IMG/VR virus record: IMGVR_UViG_3300010151_000050
Span: 1 to 36,104 of that record
Direction: 5' to 3' (one strand)
Origin: a virus
Length of the DNA stretch: 36,104 bases
Both the position numbers and the translations under genes were made by a program. Below, piece by piece: positions 14,202-24,800 of this stretch (position 1 is its first letter; every line of letters begins with the position of its first letter). The notes beneath the pieces are model-generated. The model ran no database searches, had not been told where the DNA came from, and was given only the letters and a program-made list of their open reading frames with translations.

Positions 14202-17200
14202 ATGAATATGCAGCCGCCATTAAAGCGCACCGCAAATCAGTTAGCACAAAGAGGAAGGTTTGGTGACACCCAGCTTGTCCACATGAATCCCGCTGAGGTC
14301 AGCGGTCTGGCAGCTATGTCACCGACAGGACAGCTAACTATTAACCCTGACACTGGTCAGCCAGAAGCGTTTCTGCCGATGCTTGCTCCATTGCTTGCAC
14401 CGATGATTGGAAGCACGTTAGGTACAGCGGCTTTAGGAGGAACACTGGGAGCAGGTTTGGCTGGAGCTTTAGGCTCTGGTTTAGCTACGTGGGCAGTTAC
14501 AGGAGATTTCGAGAAAGGTTTAATAGGTGGCGTAACAGGATTTGGTTTAGGTAAGGTTTTTGGTGCTGCTGGCGAGGCTGGAAAAGCAGCTAGTCAAGCT
14601 GATACTTTAGCTGGGGCTACAGCTAATTTAGGAACCCAAGCAACACCTGATTTGGGTTCAGCAATAATTGGAGGGAATCCTGTTCCCGGTTACCCCTTAA
14701 CTGCCGCAGCCAAAGATGCTGTGGTTCCTTTTTCTCCCCAGCAAACTGCTTATCTAGATGCGGCTAAAGGGTTGCAAAACGCACCGCCAGCTACATTTGG
14801 ACAAAATTTAGGAAACATGGGCAGAGGTTTTACCAGTAGAGAAGGTCTTGCCGCAGCAGGTACGCAGCTCATGAGTCCTTCCTCTATGCTGCCTATAGCT
14901 ACGGGTCTAGGTACTACGGCCCAGATAGATCAACAAGAATTCATGGAAAAAATGCGTAAGGAAGGCGAGGCAACTGATACAGCTTATGCTCAGGAATGGC
15001 AGGATGTTTTTGACAATGCTGTTGGTGTAGCCGACAGAGACCGAAGACGCAAAATGGGTACTCCTCCTCCAATGAGCGGAGGCAATCGTTATGCCAGTAA
15101 CCCTTATGAGGGACGTTATGCTTCAGGCGGTATTGTTGGAATGGCTAATGGTGGTGAGACCGAGGCGGAAAGACTAGCTCGATTAGAGTATGAAGCTTCC
15201 ATTAATGATGAAGTCTTTTTTGGCAACAACCCAGATGCGATTCCTTACAACTCTTCTTATGTAGAAGGTAGTACGGGTACGAGTTATTCGGATAATTTCG
15301 ATCCCTACCAAGGAACTAGCGATAGAAGCAACGATCCAGCACATGGAGTTGGTTCTGGCTCAGCAGGAATCACTGAAGGTAATGATGCTTTCACTCTTCA
15401 AAATGAAAACGATGCTATAGCGAACGTAGTTACTACCACTCCGGCTGCCACAGCAGACGTATTAGCAAAAGGAGCTGATCCTTATAACGTCACTGCTGGG
15501 GGTGGCTCTTCTGAAGAGCAGCTAAACGCAGCAAAACAAAAAAATATGCAAGAAGCAATCGACAATGTAGGAACCAGAATTACAGATGGGGGTTATTTTA
15601 TTGACACTGAAGAGGGGTCTGGGGCAGAACGACAGTCCTTCTTGCGAGGAATTCATAAGCAAAAGCCTCCGGGCGATTATCGGCATGGTTTTGAAAAAGA
15701 GTTTCAGTTCTTTGACCACATAGAAGATCGTCCTATTGAGCGCTACGCTGACTTGTTTGGAGCTGGGGCAAATAACTATTTAGCTGGCTTGTTAAGTGGT
15801 GACACAGGAAACGCTCCTACTCCTGTTGTTTATGAAAGAGATAAGGATGGAAATCTTCCGGTAGACGAAGATGGTAATCCCATTTATACAAAAACCGGAG
15901 AGACCAAGACAGTAAAAGATAACGAGTACAGCGAAAGCACTATTACTTGTTATCCTGAAGACGGGGGAGCTTCTTTCCCAGTTACGGGTGTAAATCCAAG
16001 CTGTCCTGTCGGCTCTAGTGAAACAGCGCCTGCTGCCACTCTTAAAAAGACTTGTTATGTCTCTAATGGTGATGGGACTTATTCTACGTCTCCTTCAGAC
16101 ATAACTGGCGTGTGTCCAACTGGCTATTTTGACAGCAAAGCTGCTGCTGATTTTGCTGACACAACAATCATAGTAGATGACGATGATGACACCGCTGTTC
16201 TTTATGATGCTGACGGCAATCTGGTTACCACTACGGACGGAGGAGCATTTACTAATACTATGGGCAACTCTACTGTTGCTTCTTTGTTAGGTGACGGAAA
16301 TCTAACAGACGATGAGCTAGAGCAAATTAAAACGCTATTTGATTTAAGCAGCACTGAAGGTCAGGCGGCTATTATGGGAACCTTTGGTTCTTTTGATTCT
16401 GACCTAGCAACTCAGTATCAGGACTACCTAGACTCTTTAGAAACTACCGAGACTGACACTACTGATACTACTGATATAACAGCCACCAGTTATTACAAAT
16501 ACAAAGGCCCAGATGGTCAATGGCTTTACAAGGCTGTTGAGGGTATGGGTAGAACGCAGTGGGATATTGATATAACAAAAGAAGAATATGATGCGGCTAT
16601 GTCTGGTGGAGGCGATGACACCACTACAACTACAACAGATACCACCACTGATCCTTTTGCTGGAACTGCTCTTGGAACTAACGCAGCAACATCTACAGAT
16701 GAAGATCGAAATCTTTTAGTAGACATGATTGCTGACGGGACAACTACTACCGCTGAGGTAGCTGCGCGTTATGGGTTAGATGAAGATGCCGTTATAGCTG
16801 AATACACAGGGATCATGGATGATCGACTTGCCACTGCCGCTCTTGAACGGGATGAGGCTCTTGCCAGTGGAGACATAACTGGTGTTGCTGGAACCAATAA
16901 CCTCATGGTAACCCAAGAAGACATTAACGCTTTGGTAGACGGAGTAGTGAGTGGAGACTTTACTGCTCAGGACATAGCCGACCAGTACGATGTTGATGTA
17001 GATGATGTGCTTAATGAAATTGAAACTATAACCAACGACAGAGCTGCTGACGCACAAGCTGCTGCTGACGCACAAGCTGCTGCGGATGCTACAGCGGGAG
17101 AAGATGCAAGCGAACCCGGAAACCGTTCTGGTCTGATAAGACAGTACGTTACTGATACTTTCGGTGAGCCTCCCTATACGCAAGAGCAAGCGCTTCAGTT

Positions 17201-17978
17201 TTCTCAGGTCGCTATGTCTCAAGGAGTTTCTGCGGCAGAAGTAGCAGAAGCTTTAGATATAGACGAGGCGGTAGTAGCAGGCTTTTATGAACAAGCTGCC
17301 AACCCAGTAGATGTAATTGACGCACAGGCGCAAGCAGCAGCAAACATCACTCCGGGTGACTATGCAGGTATGTCTGAGTCAGAAATTGCCCAGATGATGG
17401 GTTATCGTGGCGGAGGACAGACAAGACGCTTTATGACAGGCATGGGTCCGGTGGAACTGGCTGCGGGTGGTTTGGCTGATGCTCCGGTTAATCCTCAGAT
17501 GATGCAGGAAATCCCTCCCGAAATGGTAGCTGTTGAAGAGACCGCTGTTGTGCAAGAGATGCCAGAAGTAGATTACAACGATCTGGTAACTATGACGGTA
17601 GAAGCCATTAGAGGAAATATAGAAGACGCAGATTCAGTAATTAACTTGTTTATCGACGAGTATGGAATAGAAAAATTTAGACAATTAAGAGACGCGGTTC
17701 TTCAGTCTATTGTTCCAGACGCACAAACAGAAGGAATGATTGCAGGTTCCAGTGGTGGCATGGCTGATGAGGTCATGGGCATGATCGGAGAAGATCAACA
17801 GGTGGCAGTATCTCCGGGTGAGTATATTGTTGCTGCTGATGTGGTGTCAGGACTAGGAGACGGAAACTCTGACGCAGGCGCAGATGTGCTTGATCAGGTA
17901 ATGGATAATGTGCGACTTGCTCGCTCTGGCGGAAGACAGCCAGCTCCTCTTGACTTGTCAAAGGTAATGCCTGCATGA
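14202..17978 (+). CDS. Large internal virion / tape-measure-like protein
   Basis: A 1258-residue protein. The ATG at 14202 has AGGA eight bases upstream; a TTG farther upstream would overlap the previous gene. Residues ~55-130 are Ala/Gly/Leu-rich and membrane-active in look (LPMLAPLLAPMIGSTLGTA). YASGGIVGMANGGE (near 305) and an RGGGQ/AAGGLAD stretch (near 1070-1100) are Gly motifs common in phage internal proteins. The middle is Asp/Thr-rich with a Cys-containing insert. Residues ~840-1030 contain three helix-turn-helix-like repeats. The C-terminus carries SPGEYIVAADVVSGLGDGNSD, a motif I know from marine phage structural proteins of unresolved role. Gene order fits the first of several ejection proteins. 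It overlaps the next gene by ATGA. Confidence 0.6.
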   Translation: MNMQPPLKRTANQLAQRGRFGDTQLVHMNPAEVSGLAAMSPTGQLTINPDTGQPEAFLPMLAPLLAPMIGSTLGTAALGGTLGAGLAGALGSGLATWAVTGDFEKGLIGGVTGFGLGKVFGAAGEAGKAASQADTLAGATANLGTQATPDLGSAIIGGNPVPGYPLTAAAKDAVVPFSPQQTAYLDAAKGLQNAPPATFGQNLGNMGRGFTSREGLAAAGTQLMSPSSMLPIATGLGTTAQIDQQEFMEKMRKEGEATDTAYAQEWQDVFDNAVGVADRDRRRKMGTPPPMSGGNRYASNPYEGRYASGGIVGMANGGETEAERLARLEYEASINDEVFFGNNPDAIPYNSSYVEGSTGTSYSDNFDPYQGTSDRSNDPAHGVGSGSAGITEGNDAFTLQNENDAIANVVTTTPAATADVLAKGADPYNVTAGGGSSEEQLNAAKQKNMQEAIDNVGTRITDGGYFIDTEEGSGAERQSFLRGIHKQKPPGDYRHGFEKEFQFFDHIEDRPIERYADLFGAGANNYLAGLLSGDTGNAPTPVVYERDKDGNLPVDEDGNPIYTKTGETKTVKDNEYSESTITCYPEDGGASFPVTGVNPSCPVGSSETAPAATLKKTCYVSNGDGTYSTSPSDITGVCPTGYFDSKAAADFADTTIIVDDDDDTAVLYDADGNLVTTTDGGAFTNTMGNSTVASLLGDGNLTDDELEQIKTLFDLSSTEGQAAIMGTFGSFDSDLATQYQDYLDSLETTETDTTDTTDITATSYYKYKGPDGQWLYKAVEGMGRTQWDIDITKEEYDAAMSGGGDDTTTTTTDTTTDPFAGTALGTNAATSTDEDRNLLVDMIADGTTTTAEVAARYGLDEDAVIAEYTGIMDDRLATAALERDEALASGDITGVAGTNNLMVTQEDINALVDGVVSGDFTAQDIADQYDVDVDDVLNEIETITNDRAADAQAAADAQAAADATAGEDASEPGNRSGLIRQYVTDTFGEPPYTQEQALQFSQVAMSQGVSAAEVAEALDIDEAVVAGFYEQAANPVDVIDAQAQAAANITPGDYAGMSESEIAQMMGYRGGGQTRRFMTGMGPVELAAGGLADAPVNPQMMQEIPPEMVAVEETAVVQEMPEVDYNDLVTMTVEAIRGNIEDADSVINLFIDEYGIEKFRQLRDAVLQSIVPDAQTEGMIAGSSGGMADEVMGMIGEDQQVAVSPGEYIVAADVVSGLGDGNSDAGADVLDQVMDNVRLARSGGRQPAPLDLSKVMPA
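16735..17290 (+). repeat. Three HTH-like protein repeats
   Basis: Within the 14202-17978 gene, three segments share a helix-turn-helix-like pattern: TAEVAARYGLDEDAVIAEY (about 16749-16806), TAQDIADQYDVDVDDVLNEI (about 16960-17019) and SAAEVAEALDIDEAVVAGFY (about 17228-17288). Each is A-x-x-(I/V)-A-x-x-hydrophobic-x-(I/V/L)-D-x-x-x-V. Spacing is about 210-270 bases. Confidence 0.6.
17043..17096 (+). repeat. 18-bp tandem repeat coding AADAQA
   Basis: Three adjacent 18-base units encode AADAQA, AADAQA and AADATA between the second and third HTH-like repeats. The first two units are nearly identical at the DNA level, suggesting slippage expansion of a flexible helical linker. Confidence 0.75.
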
Positions 17979-18409
17979 GCGAACTCACAATTACCTACGT
18001 TAAGCCTAACTACATTCAGCAAATCTGGCCTGATGTAAAAGAATATATTGCTACGGCTTTAAAGAAAGGCACAGAAAACAAAGGCGTTAAGCCTGACTAT
18101 AACGCAGACCATGTTCAGTCCTATTTGACTAGCGGAGAATGGTTACTGGTAGTGGCTGCGGATAAAGACCAGCACATCAGAGGGTGTGCTACTGTTTCTT
18201 TTACTAACTACCCAATGAGTCGAGTGGCTTTTGTCACTTCGATTGCTGGCAGATGGATAACGAAGAAACCGGAATTTGAAAAATTTAAAACATTATTACA
18301 AGCTCATGGAGCAACAAAGATACAAGGTCTTGGAAGAGACTCTATAGTACGTCTTTGGAAGCGTCATAACTTTGAGCCTGTCAATACTCTAGTAGAGGTG
18401 GACATATAA
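17975..18409 (+). CDS. GNAT-like small phage protein
   Basis: A 144-residue protein with the outline of a small GNAT acetyltransferase-like domain: an N-terminal helix IQQIWPDVKEYIATALKKG, a strand-turn-strand GEWLLVVAADKDQHIRGCAT, RVAFVTSIAGRWI, then a helix and the phrase GLGRDSIVRLWKRHNFEP. Such proteins sit beside internal virion genes in many T7-like and marine podoviruses. They often lack a well-formed acetyl-CoA loop, and here the canonical Q/RxxGxG/A is not obvious. Enzymatic activity is therefore uncertain, and a structural or chaperone role is possible. It has ATGA overlap upstream and TAATG overlap downstream. Confidence 0.65.
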   Translation: MSELTITYVKPNYIQQIWPDVKEYIATALKKGTENKGVKPDYNADHVQSYLTSGEWLLVVAADKDQHIRGCATVSFTNYPMSRVAFVTSIAGRWITKKPEFEKFKTLLQAHGATKIQGLGRDSIVRLWKRHNFEPVNTLVEVDI

Positions 18410-19716
18410 TGGGTGGCAGCAGCGGCGGCGGTAGCAACAGTACAGTTACACAGGTTGAAAAATTACCTAGTGAGCTAGTTCCCTTTTATAAAGACCTTTT
18501 AGGTCGTGGTGTTTATGAATCGTTAACTGGCTATGAAACTTATCCTTCTCGAAGAATAGCGGATTTTGATCCCTATGAAGCTGGCGCTCAGCAAGCTTAC
18601 GAGGAAATGGCATTAGCAGGCACTCCTGAAAGCTTTACGGAATCGCAGAGAACGATGCGTGAAGTGATGGCTGGAAGTCCTTATCAACGAGCCTTGCAAG
18701 CTGACGAAGTTACAGAGCAGCTAGGCAAGGACGTAGGTGAGTATGCAGCCAGACGGCCAGAGTTTGCTGATGTTGATTTGACGAGTAGAGATTTTACTAC
18801 CGCAGCAGAGCAAGATGACTATCTGTTAGCTCAAGATGATCTGGCTCGTTCAGACATTGAGCTAGATAAGTTTAGTGACGCAGGTGTTCTGAGCAGTTAT
18901 ATGAACCCCTACCAACAGACCTTCATTGACCGTCAAAAAAGACTAGCCCGTGACGAGTCAGAAAAAGGGGCAAATCAGATAGCGGCTCAAGCTGCTATGT
19001 CCGGTGGGCTTGGTGGTTATCGTGAAGGAATCATGCAGTCTGAGCGGGAAAGAAATCTTGGAGAGCAACTGCAAGACATTCAGTCTCGCGGAGATATGGA
19101 AAACTATATGCAGGCTCGACAGGCTTTTGATGCAGACAGAGCTTCTGACTTTCAACGTCAGCAGGCTAATGTGCAAGCAGGTTTGCAATATGGTGAAGCT
19201 AATCGGCAGGCTGGATTTCAAGACATAGGACAAGCAAGACAACAGTTTGAACAAGACCGTCTGGCAGATATGCAGCGAGCAGAGTTTAACAGGCAAGGTC
19301 TAGCTGAGCAGGCTGACATTGCTATGCGAGGCTTTGATACGCTCGGTAGAGATGTAGACAGGCGTAGTGCGGCAGCAGGACAGGCAGCAGGTCTGGCGGG
19401 AACTCGTCAGTCAATGGAATATGATCGACTTGGGCAACTTGAGGCTGCTGGACAGCGGCGTAGAGGGCTTGCTCAACAAGGTCTTGATATGGGTTATCAG
19501 GACTTCTTACGTCAACAGGCGTTCCCCAGAGAGCAGCTTAACCTTTACTCTGGCTTGTTAAGAGGAGTGCCTGTAGGTCCGGGTCAGTACAAAAGCTCTT
19601 ATGGCGACCAGCCTTCTGGCTTTCAACAACTTCTCGGAACTGGCCTTGGTGCTGCTGGGTTATACGGCGCTACTGGTGGCTGGGGTGGTGGCGGAAACTG
19701 GGGAGGTGGCTCATGA
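18409..19716 (+). CDS. Internal virion / ejection-type helical protein
   Basis: A 435-residue protein: Gly/Ser-rich N-terminus (MGGSSGGGSNST), a LPSELVPFYKDLLGRGVYESL motif, then ~300 residues that are helical and rich in Gln, Arg, Ala and Asp (QARQAFDADRASDFQRQQAN, GQARQQFEQDRLADMQRAEF). The C-terminus is Gly/Trp-rich. A SSYMNPYQQTFIDRQKR segment (near 164) and an AAQAAMSGGLGGYREGI segment (near 193) recur in marine phage proteins of this kind. There is no signal peptide. Position between other internal proteins supports a core/ejection role, which is an inference. Confidence 0.6.
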   Translation: MGGSSGGGSNSTVTQVEKLPSELVPFYKDLLGRGVYESLTGYETYPSRRIADFDPYEAGAQQAYEEMALAGTPESFTESQRTMREVMAGSPYQRALQADEVTEQLGKDVGEYAARRPEFADVDLTSRDFTTAAEQDDYLLAQDDLARSDIELDKFSDAGVLSSYMNPYQQTFIDRQKRLARDESEKGANQIAAQAAMSGGLGGYREGIMQSERERNLGEQLQDIQSRGDMENYMQARQAFDADRASDFQRQQANVQAGLQYGEANRQAGFQDIGQARQQFEQDRLADMQRAEFNRQGLAEQADIAMRGFDTLGRDVDRRSAAAGQAAGLAGTRQSMEYDRLGQLEAAGQRRRGLAQQGLDMGYQDFLRQQAFPREQLNLYSGLLRGVPVGPGQYKSSYGDQPSGFQQLLGTGLGAAGLYGATGGWGGGGNWGGGS

Positions 19717-21824
19717 ACATACTTGAGCAAGAAGACATTATTAAAGGCTTACCTGATGCTGCGTTGCAACAGGAAATGTCTGCTCCTTCTGGGCAAGTTC
19801 CTCAGTTTTTGGTGTTGTCAGAAATACAACGAAGAACAGATATGCGTGATCGGTTTGAAGCTAGTGAGCCTCAACCCACAACCACTGTAAGAGATCAAAT
19901 CATGGCGGAAGGTCTAGGTGCGTCAGTTCCTCAGCCTAACATGCCTCCTATGCCTTCACCTAACATGGGAGGTATGCTTCCAAATTCTCCTGTCCCTGCT
20001 CGACCTAACTCCTCGTCACCTCCGTTCCCCGTGGGTGATGCCCCACAAGGGCTGGCAGGGATGGGAGTTCAATACGCAAGTACAGGTGGTGTTGTACGGA
20101 TGCAGGAAGGACAACAGGTTCCTAGCTCCTTAAAAGATTTGCGAAACGGAGAAGCTGTCGTTTTGGCTAGAGGCGAAAATCCCGATAACTTTTCTGTGGC
20201 TGACTTAGAGTACCTTGGAAGAACAAACCCCAATCAACTTGGGTTTATGTCAAATTTTATGGGTAATAATCATCCTGCTTTTGGGAGCGTTCAGTATCAA
20301 AGCCCAGCCTCAAATGTTTCTACTGATAACGCCGAAGCAAAGCCTGTTGAGGTAGCGCCTTTAGATTATTTAGATGTACTGGAAGGGCAAAGTCTTAGCC
20401 CTGAGATAGAGTATGAGCAAAGAACTGGCCGTGACATTGACGCACCAACTAGGTGGGAAGAGGCCAGTGATCGGTTCAACCAATTAGTTGCCGATGAAGA
20501 GAGATACCCTTACAGGCATCTTGACTCTGATTTTAAATCGAAGATGCCATTTGGAGAGAGAGCTGGGTTGGAATTGCGTGAGGGAGTTACAGAAGTTGGT
20601 GACGTATTTCGTACTCTAGGGCCAGCGTCTGGAGAGGCTGTTTTAGACTTTGCTACTGTTTTGGGTACAGGTGACCTACGCGATCCTCCCCTACAACGAG
20701 AAGAAGGTCTACGCAACGTAGGTTCTGCTTACGATAGATTTGTGAGAGAGCCTGCGGCAAGGCTTTCTCAACCCATTCAAGAGTGGGCGCAAAACTTTGA
20801 TATGGTTGAAAGCGGAACCGATGCCTACAACGCCGCTAAAAACTATCTAGGTGACGATCTGGGCTTGAGAGAGTGGGCGCAAAACTTTGATATGGTTGAA
20901 GCAGCAAAAGAACTGGGCGGCTCTATTAAGGATGGACTTGGTGAATATATGCCAGACCTGTATGCACCTCATCCTGACATGATGGAAAAAATAACATCTT
21001 TTTTTGATGGCGACGGCGAGATAAAGGAAACAAGTGAGGGTGCTATAACAGCAGACTCAGCCAGAGCTATAACGGAATATACGGGTACGGCCTCTATGGC
21101 TCCGGCAGACATTTCTGGTGGTTTAAGCTTAGATGAAGCTGAAGGAGAGGGATTAGAAATAATCGACACAGCAGGCGGCACTACCGTAGGCGGCACTTCG
21201 GATAACGAGGTGATGGATATGCTGTTAGAGGAACACGCATCCTTTGGTGATGCCCAGCAGGAAAGTGCAGAAAGTTTGCGCTCGCTGATTGCCCAAAATC
21301 GGGCAGAAACAAAAAGTCGTGCTTTTAATCTGGGTATGGCAGCTCTTGGTGCTGGCATTGCTAAAGGCGATATGGGCGCTGGAATGGATGAGGCCGTAAA
21401 AGTGGCAAGCAATACTTTAGCAAAGGGTGAGGCGGCAGTGGCTCCGTTAGAAGCTGCGGCGGTTACCGAAAAAACCCAAGGCTCTAAGGATCGTTTGGAG
21501 TCATTAGCTCAAATTGCCAGAGCTGATGCTGGGTATAGACAGGTTAGGGCGCAACTGGTTCGCGAAGGCGGTTTAACCGCTAGAAATTACAATACGTTAA
21601 AGGTTGCTACTATGCGAGCAGTCGAGAACTTAATGGAGGATACTTTTATAGAAGGAACCGAAACTACCGAAGGAAAAGTCCAAGTTTTTAATCAGTTGAT
21701 GAATATGCTGATGGGTGATGTGGGCACTCTAATGGACACGCGAGCTGATTCCTATCAAAGTCAGCTCGTAAGAAACCCAGAAGGATCACCTAGCACATTT
21801 AGATATGTGGTTCCGCAGTCCTAA
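19713..21824 (+). CDS. Internal virion protein, disordered and helical
   Basis: A 703-residue protein. The N-terminus (LPDAALQQEMSAPSGQVPQF, LVLSEIQRRTDMRDRFEA) is a recognisable start of a large family in marine short-tailed phages. It is followed by a Pro/Met-rich linker and a Gly motif (YASTGGVVRMQEGQQVP). Residues ~350-400 include a duplicated REWAQNFDMVE segment. The C-terminal third is helical (LRSLIAQNRAETKSRAFNLG, then an Ala/Gly-rich GMAALGAGIAKG and a long helix). There is no enzymatic motif. A virion-internal function with ejection is inferred from neighbours. The stop overlaps the start of the giant gene by one base (TAATG). Confidence 0.6.
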   Translation: MNILEQEDIIKGLPDAALQQEMSAPSGQVPQFLVLSEIQRRTDMRDRFEASEPQPTTTVRDQIMAEGLGASVPQPNMPPMPSPNMGGMLPNSPVPARPNSSSPPFPVGDAPQGLAGMGVQYASTGGVVRMQEGQQVPSSLKDLRNGEAVVLARGENPDNFSVADLEYLGRTNPNQLGFMSNFMGNNHPAFGSVQYQSPASNVSTDNAEAKPVEVAPLDYLDVLEGQSLSPEIEYEQRTGRDIDAPTRWEEASDRFNQLVADEERYPYRHLDSDFKSKMPFGERAGLELREGVTEVGDVFRTLGPASGEAVLDFATVLGTGDLRDPPLQREEGLRNVGSAYDRFVREPAARLSQPIQEWAQNFDMVESGTDAYNAAKNYLGDDLGLREWAQNFDMVEAAKELGGSIKDGLGEYMPDLYAPHPDMMEKITSFFDGDGEIKETSEGAITADSARAITEYTGTASMAPADISGGLSLDEAEGEGLEIIDTAGGTTVGGTSDNEVMDMLLEEHASFGDAQQESAESLRSLIAQNRAETKSRAFNLGMAALGAGIAKGDMGAGMDEAVKVASNTLAKGEAAVAPLEAAAVTEKTQGSKDRLESLAQIARADAGYRQVRAQLVREGGLTARNYNTLKVATMRAVENLMEDTFIEGTETTEGKVQVFNQLMNMLMGDVGTLMDTRADSYQSQLVRNPEGSPSTFRYVVPQS
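20781..20900 (+). repeat. Exact 30-bp direct repeat, 90 bp apart
   Basis: Bases 20781-20810 and 20871-20900 are identical and in frame, both encoding EWAQNFDMVE. The exactness at silent positions points to a recent duplication or to a maintained sequence. The 60 bases between the copies are unique. Confidence 0.9.
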
Positions 21825-24800
21825 TGCCGCAGATAGTTGAGGTAATACAAGGAGGTCAACCTACCCAAGTAGAGTTTCCTGATGACATGTCACCAGAATC
21901 TATTGAAGAGGTTCTACGCCGTGAGTTTCCTTCTGCCCCTGCTACACAGCAGGGGTTTTCTTTGTCTGGCGTTCCATCGCAGCCTGATGTTGTCGATGAT
22001 CCTTCTGCTCTCGATAGCACTATTGGGGACGAATGGACGCGAGGGGTTGAGCGTTTAAAAATTGATTACCCTGCTTTTGCACAATCTTTTTCCGATCCTG
22101 AAGAGGCGGCGTTAGAGGCGATAGCTAAAGGTGATGAGGTTGCTGCGCGGTTAGGCAGGCCAGCAACGATGGCTGACGTTATGACAGCTTACGAGGAGGA
22201 AGGCTTTGTTGGGGCTGGAGGAGAAGTTCTTCAGGCAATCCCTAGAGTAGTAGCTTCACAGGCTCCCAATACCCTTGCTTCTATGGCTGGAGCATTTGGA
22301 GGAAGCAGGTTGGTTGGTGGTCTTTCCCGCCTTCTAGGGATGGTTCCTCACCCTGCGGCTAAAATTGCAGGGGGTGTTATAGGCGCTGGTTCCGCAATTC
22401 TTCCACAGTTATTTTCTCAAAATATTCAGCGGCAGGCAGAAACTGATATTGCAGAAGGAAGACCTGTTGAAATTGATACTGAAAGCGCGGCTTTAGCTGC
22501 GGCTGCTCAAACAGCAGCGGAAGGTTTCGGTACTTACATGACTTTTGGAAGGTCTATAATTTCCAGAATACTTGGAATTACACCTAAACCTAGAGGCGTT
22601 AGATCGTCTTCCTTTCTTGTTAATCTTGCACAAGACAGTTTGAAAGGCGCAGTTCGCGGAGCTGCGGTTGAAATACCGACTGAAATTTCTCAACAAATTA
22701 TTGAAAGAGCGCAAGCTGGATTAGACGTTATGTCGGATGAGGCTTACGCTGAATATGGCGAAGCCGCTTACATGGCGGGTATTGCTGGAGGCACTCTTGG
22801 TGGTGTTTCCGGTGCAGCGACTCCTATATTTACTCCCACTCAAACTCCCCCAGAAGACCTTCCCGGTGACCTCCCCACTACTGCTGACTTGTCAGAGATA
22901 ACTCCAGAGACCGTTACTCCTGACCTCCCAGACACAGAGCCTACCACTGACATCGCAGGAGAAGATGCAGTAAGTCGATTGAAAAATCTAGGCGAAGCCT
23001 ACGATGAAGATGCTCGCCGTGCACGGGTTAAAGAGCAACTTGAAGTTATTGCGCCCAACTTGCGTGGCGTATTAAAAGGCCGTGGTCTTGACGATATTGG
23101 AATCAACGTAGCTTACAATCTCGATCCACAAGTTCTTTCTCGCATGGACGATCCTCAAGAAGTAGAGGCTCTTTTCGACCCCAGTACGCGCACGATTCTT
23201 CTAGGCGCTGATCGGGTCAGAGGCTTTGAGCAACTGGACACTCCACAACTACAGAGAGAGTTCGGTGGTCTGGTAGACCATGAAATGGTTCATGCGGTTA
23301 AGCGGATGAAGTTATGGACTGATGCTGAGTGGGGGGTTTTAGAAAACGTCTCTCGAAGACAGATTAATGCGGATGGGGTTAGTTACTTACAGGCAGCTCA
23401 AGATTCTTATCTTAATGAAAGCCCAGACATCCAACAAGAGGAAGCTGTTGCTGAGCTTATCCGTGACACGTTAGCAGGAAGAACTGGTTTGGCAGGTCAG
23501 CCGCTAAACTTAATGCAAAGGTTAATAGAATTTTTCCGCAAGATGGGCAATGCATTAACAGGCACAGGCTACGCAAGCTTTAACCAAGTAGTAAACGACA
23601 TTGACAGCGGGGTTCTAGGAGCCAGACCTAGAGGTGGTACACCAGCTACACCTGTAGCTGATCCTATGATAGTTGGCTCTCCAGCCTTAGCCTCACGCGC
23701 AGCTAACGAAGGCGATGTGGATTTTAGTAAACATTATCTCACCGAACGACTTAACATACCTAAAGGGGTATACGTTAGTGAGGGAGGGGATATAGGCGGC
23801 GGCAGACTTACAGCAACGAGGATGCATAGAGGCAAGTCAGGAGGGTCGGGATCGACAGATTATATTGGGGAGATTAATTATAGTGATGAGTTAGCAAGAA
23901 GAGGACGCAAATCCTATGTAGTTAAGGACGCTAACTTTCAGCCTCTTGGGACTTTTTCTACTGAGCAGGAAGCCCTAGATGCGTTAGCAATAAAAGGTAG
24001 AGTTAGCGATCAGGTTGCTGACCAAGTTGGAGAACCCATGTACCCACCCGGCTCTGGCCTCTCTTCAAACTTTTCCTATAAAGATGAAGACTTCTACGGC
24101 CCAGAAGCCCCAGTGAGTCTGGAGGGAGGCGTTACACTTATTTCTGAGGATGCTTTAAGGCAGACGCTAGATAAAGAAATTGCCCGACTTAAACCCGATG
24201 TACAGGCTCAGCAACAGTTACCGTTACCAGAAGGCATGACAGGGGCTGAGGTTGCTGCTGAGGAGTTAAGAGTAGCAGAGCAGACCCAGATGCAAGAACA
24301 GGCTAGAGCGGGAGTAGGAGAAGCTCGAAGCATATTAGAAGATGATCAACAGCCATTGGCTGCTCAGAGACAGCAGACCGCTAAAGGATTGCGAGCGCTC
24401 GGGGATGTGCCTCGTCCACCACGGGATGCTGGATGGGAGCAAAGAGCCAAAGAGCAAGGCTTTGATACAGGGAGAGTTTTGTATCACTCTACAAGTCAAT
24501 TTGAATTTGGCGGTAAGGAATTTGAGCGATTCATTCCCTCTGCTGCTGGCAAACTAGGGCCGGGAGTGTATACATCTTCTGAACCAGATTATACCCAAAG
24601 GTATATCTCTGGCGGCATCAACGCAGACGGCGCAAGAACAATACCTGTATTTGCGAGAGGCCGCATTGCAAACGAAGAGGATTATCAGAAAGCTCTTGAG
24701 TTGGCCGAATATGATGACAGGACGCGCACAACTGATCCTATGCATTTACGTGTGAACCCTGACGCTAGGAGCAATCTTTTAATTAAAAGGGTAGCAAAAC

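Noticed and set aside
16776-17222. 148-residue minus-strand frame
   Set aside because: It lies fully inside the 14202-17978 gene, has no ribosome site, and its Ser/Cys-rich content is typical of antisense reading.
20969-21412. 147-residue Ser/Ala/Pro-rich minus-strand frame
   Set aside because: It is antisense to an Ala/Gly/Glu-rich part of the 19713-21824 gene, with no supporting signals.
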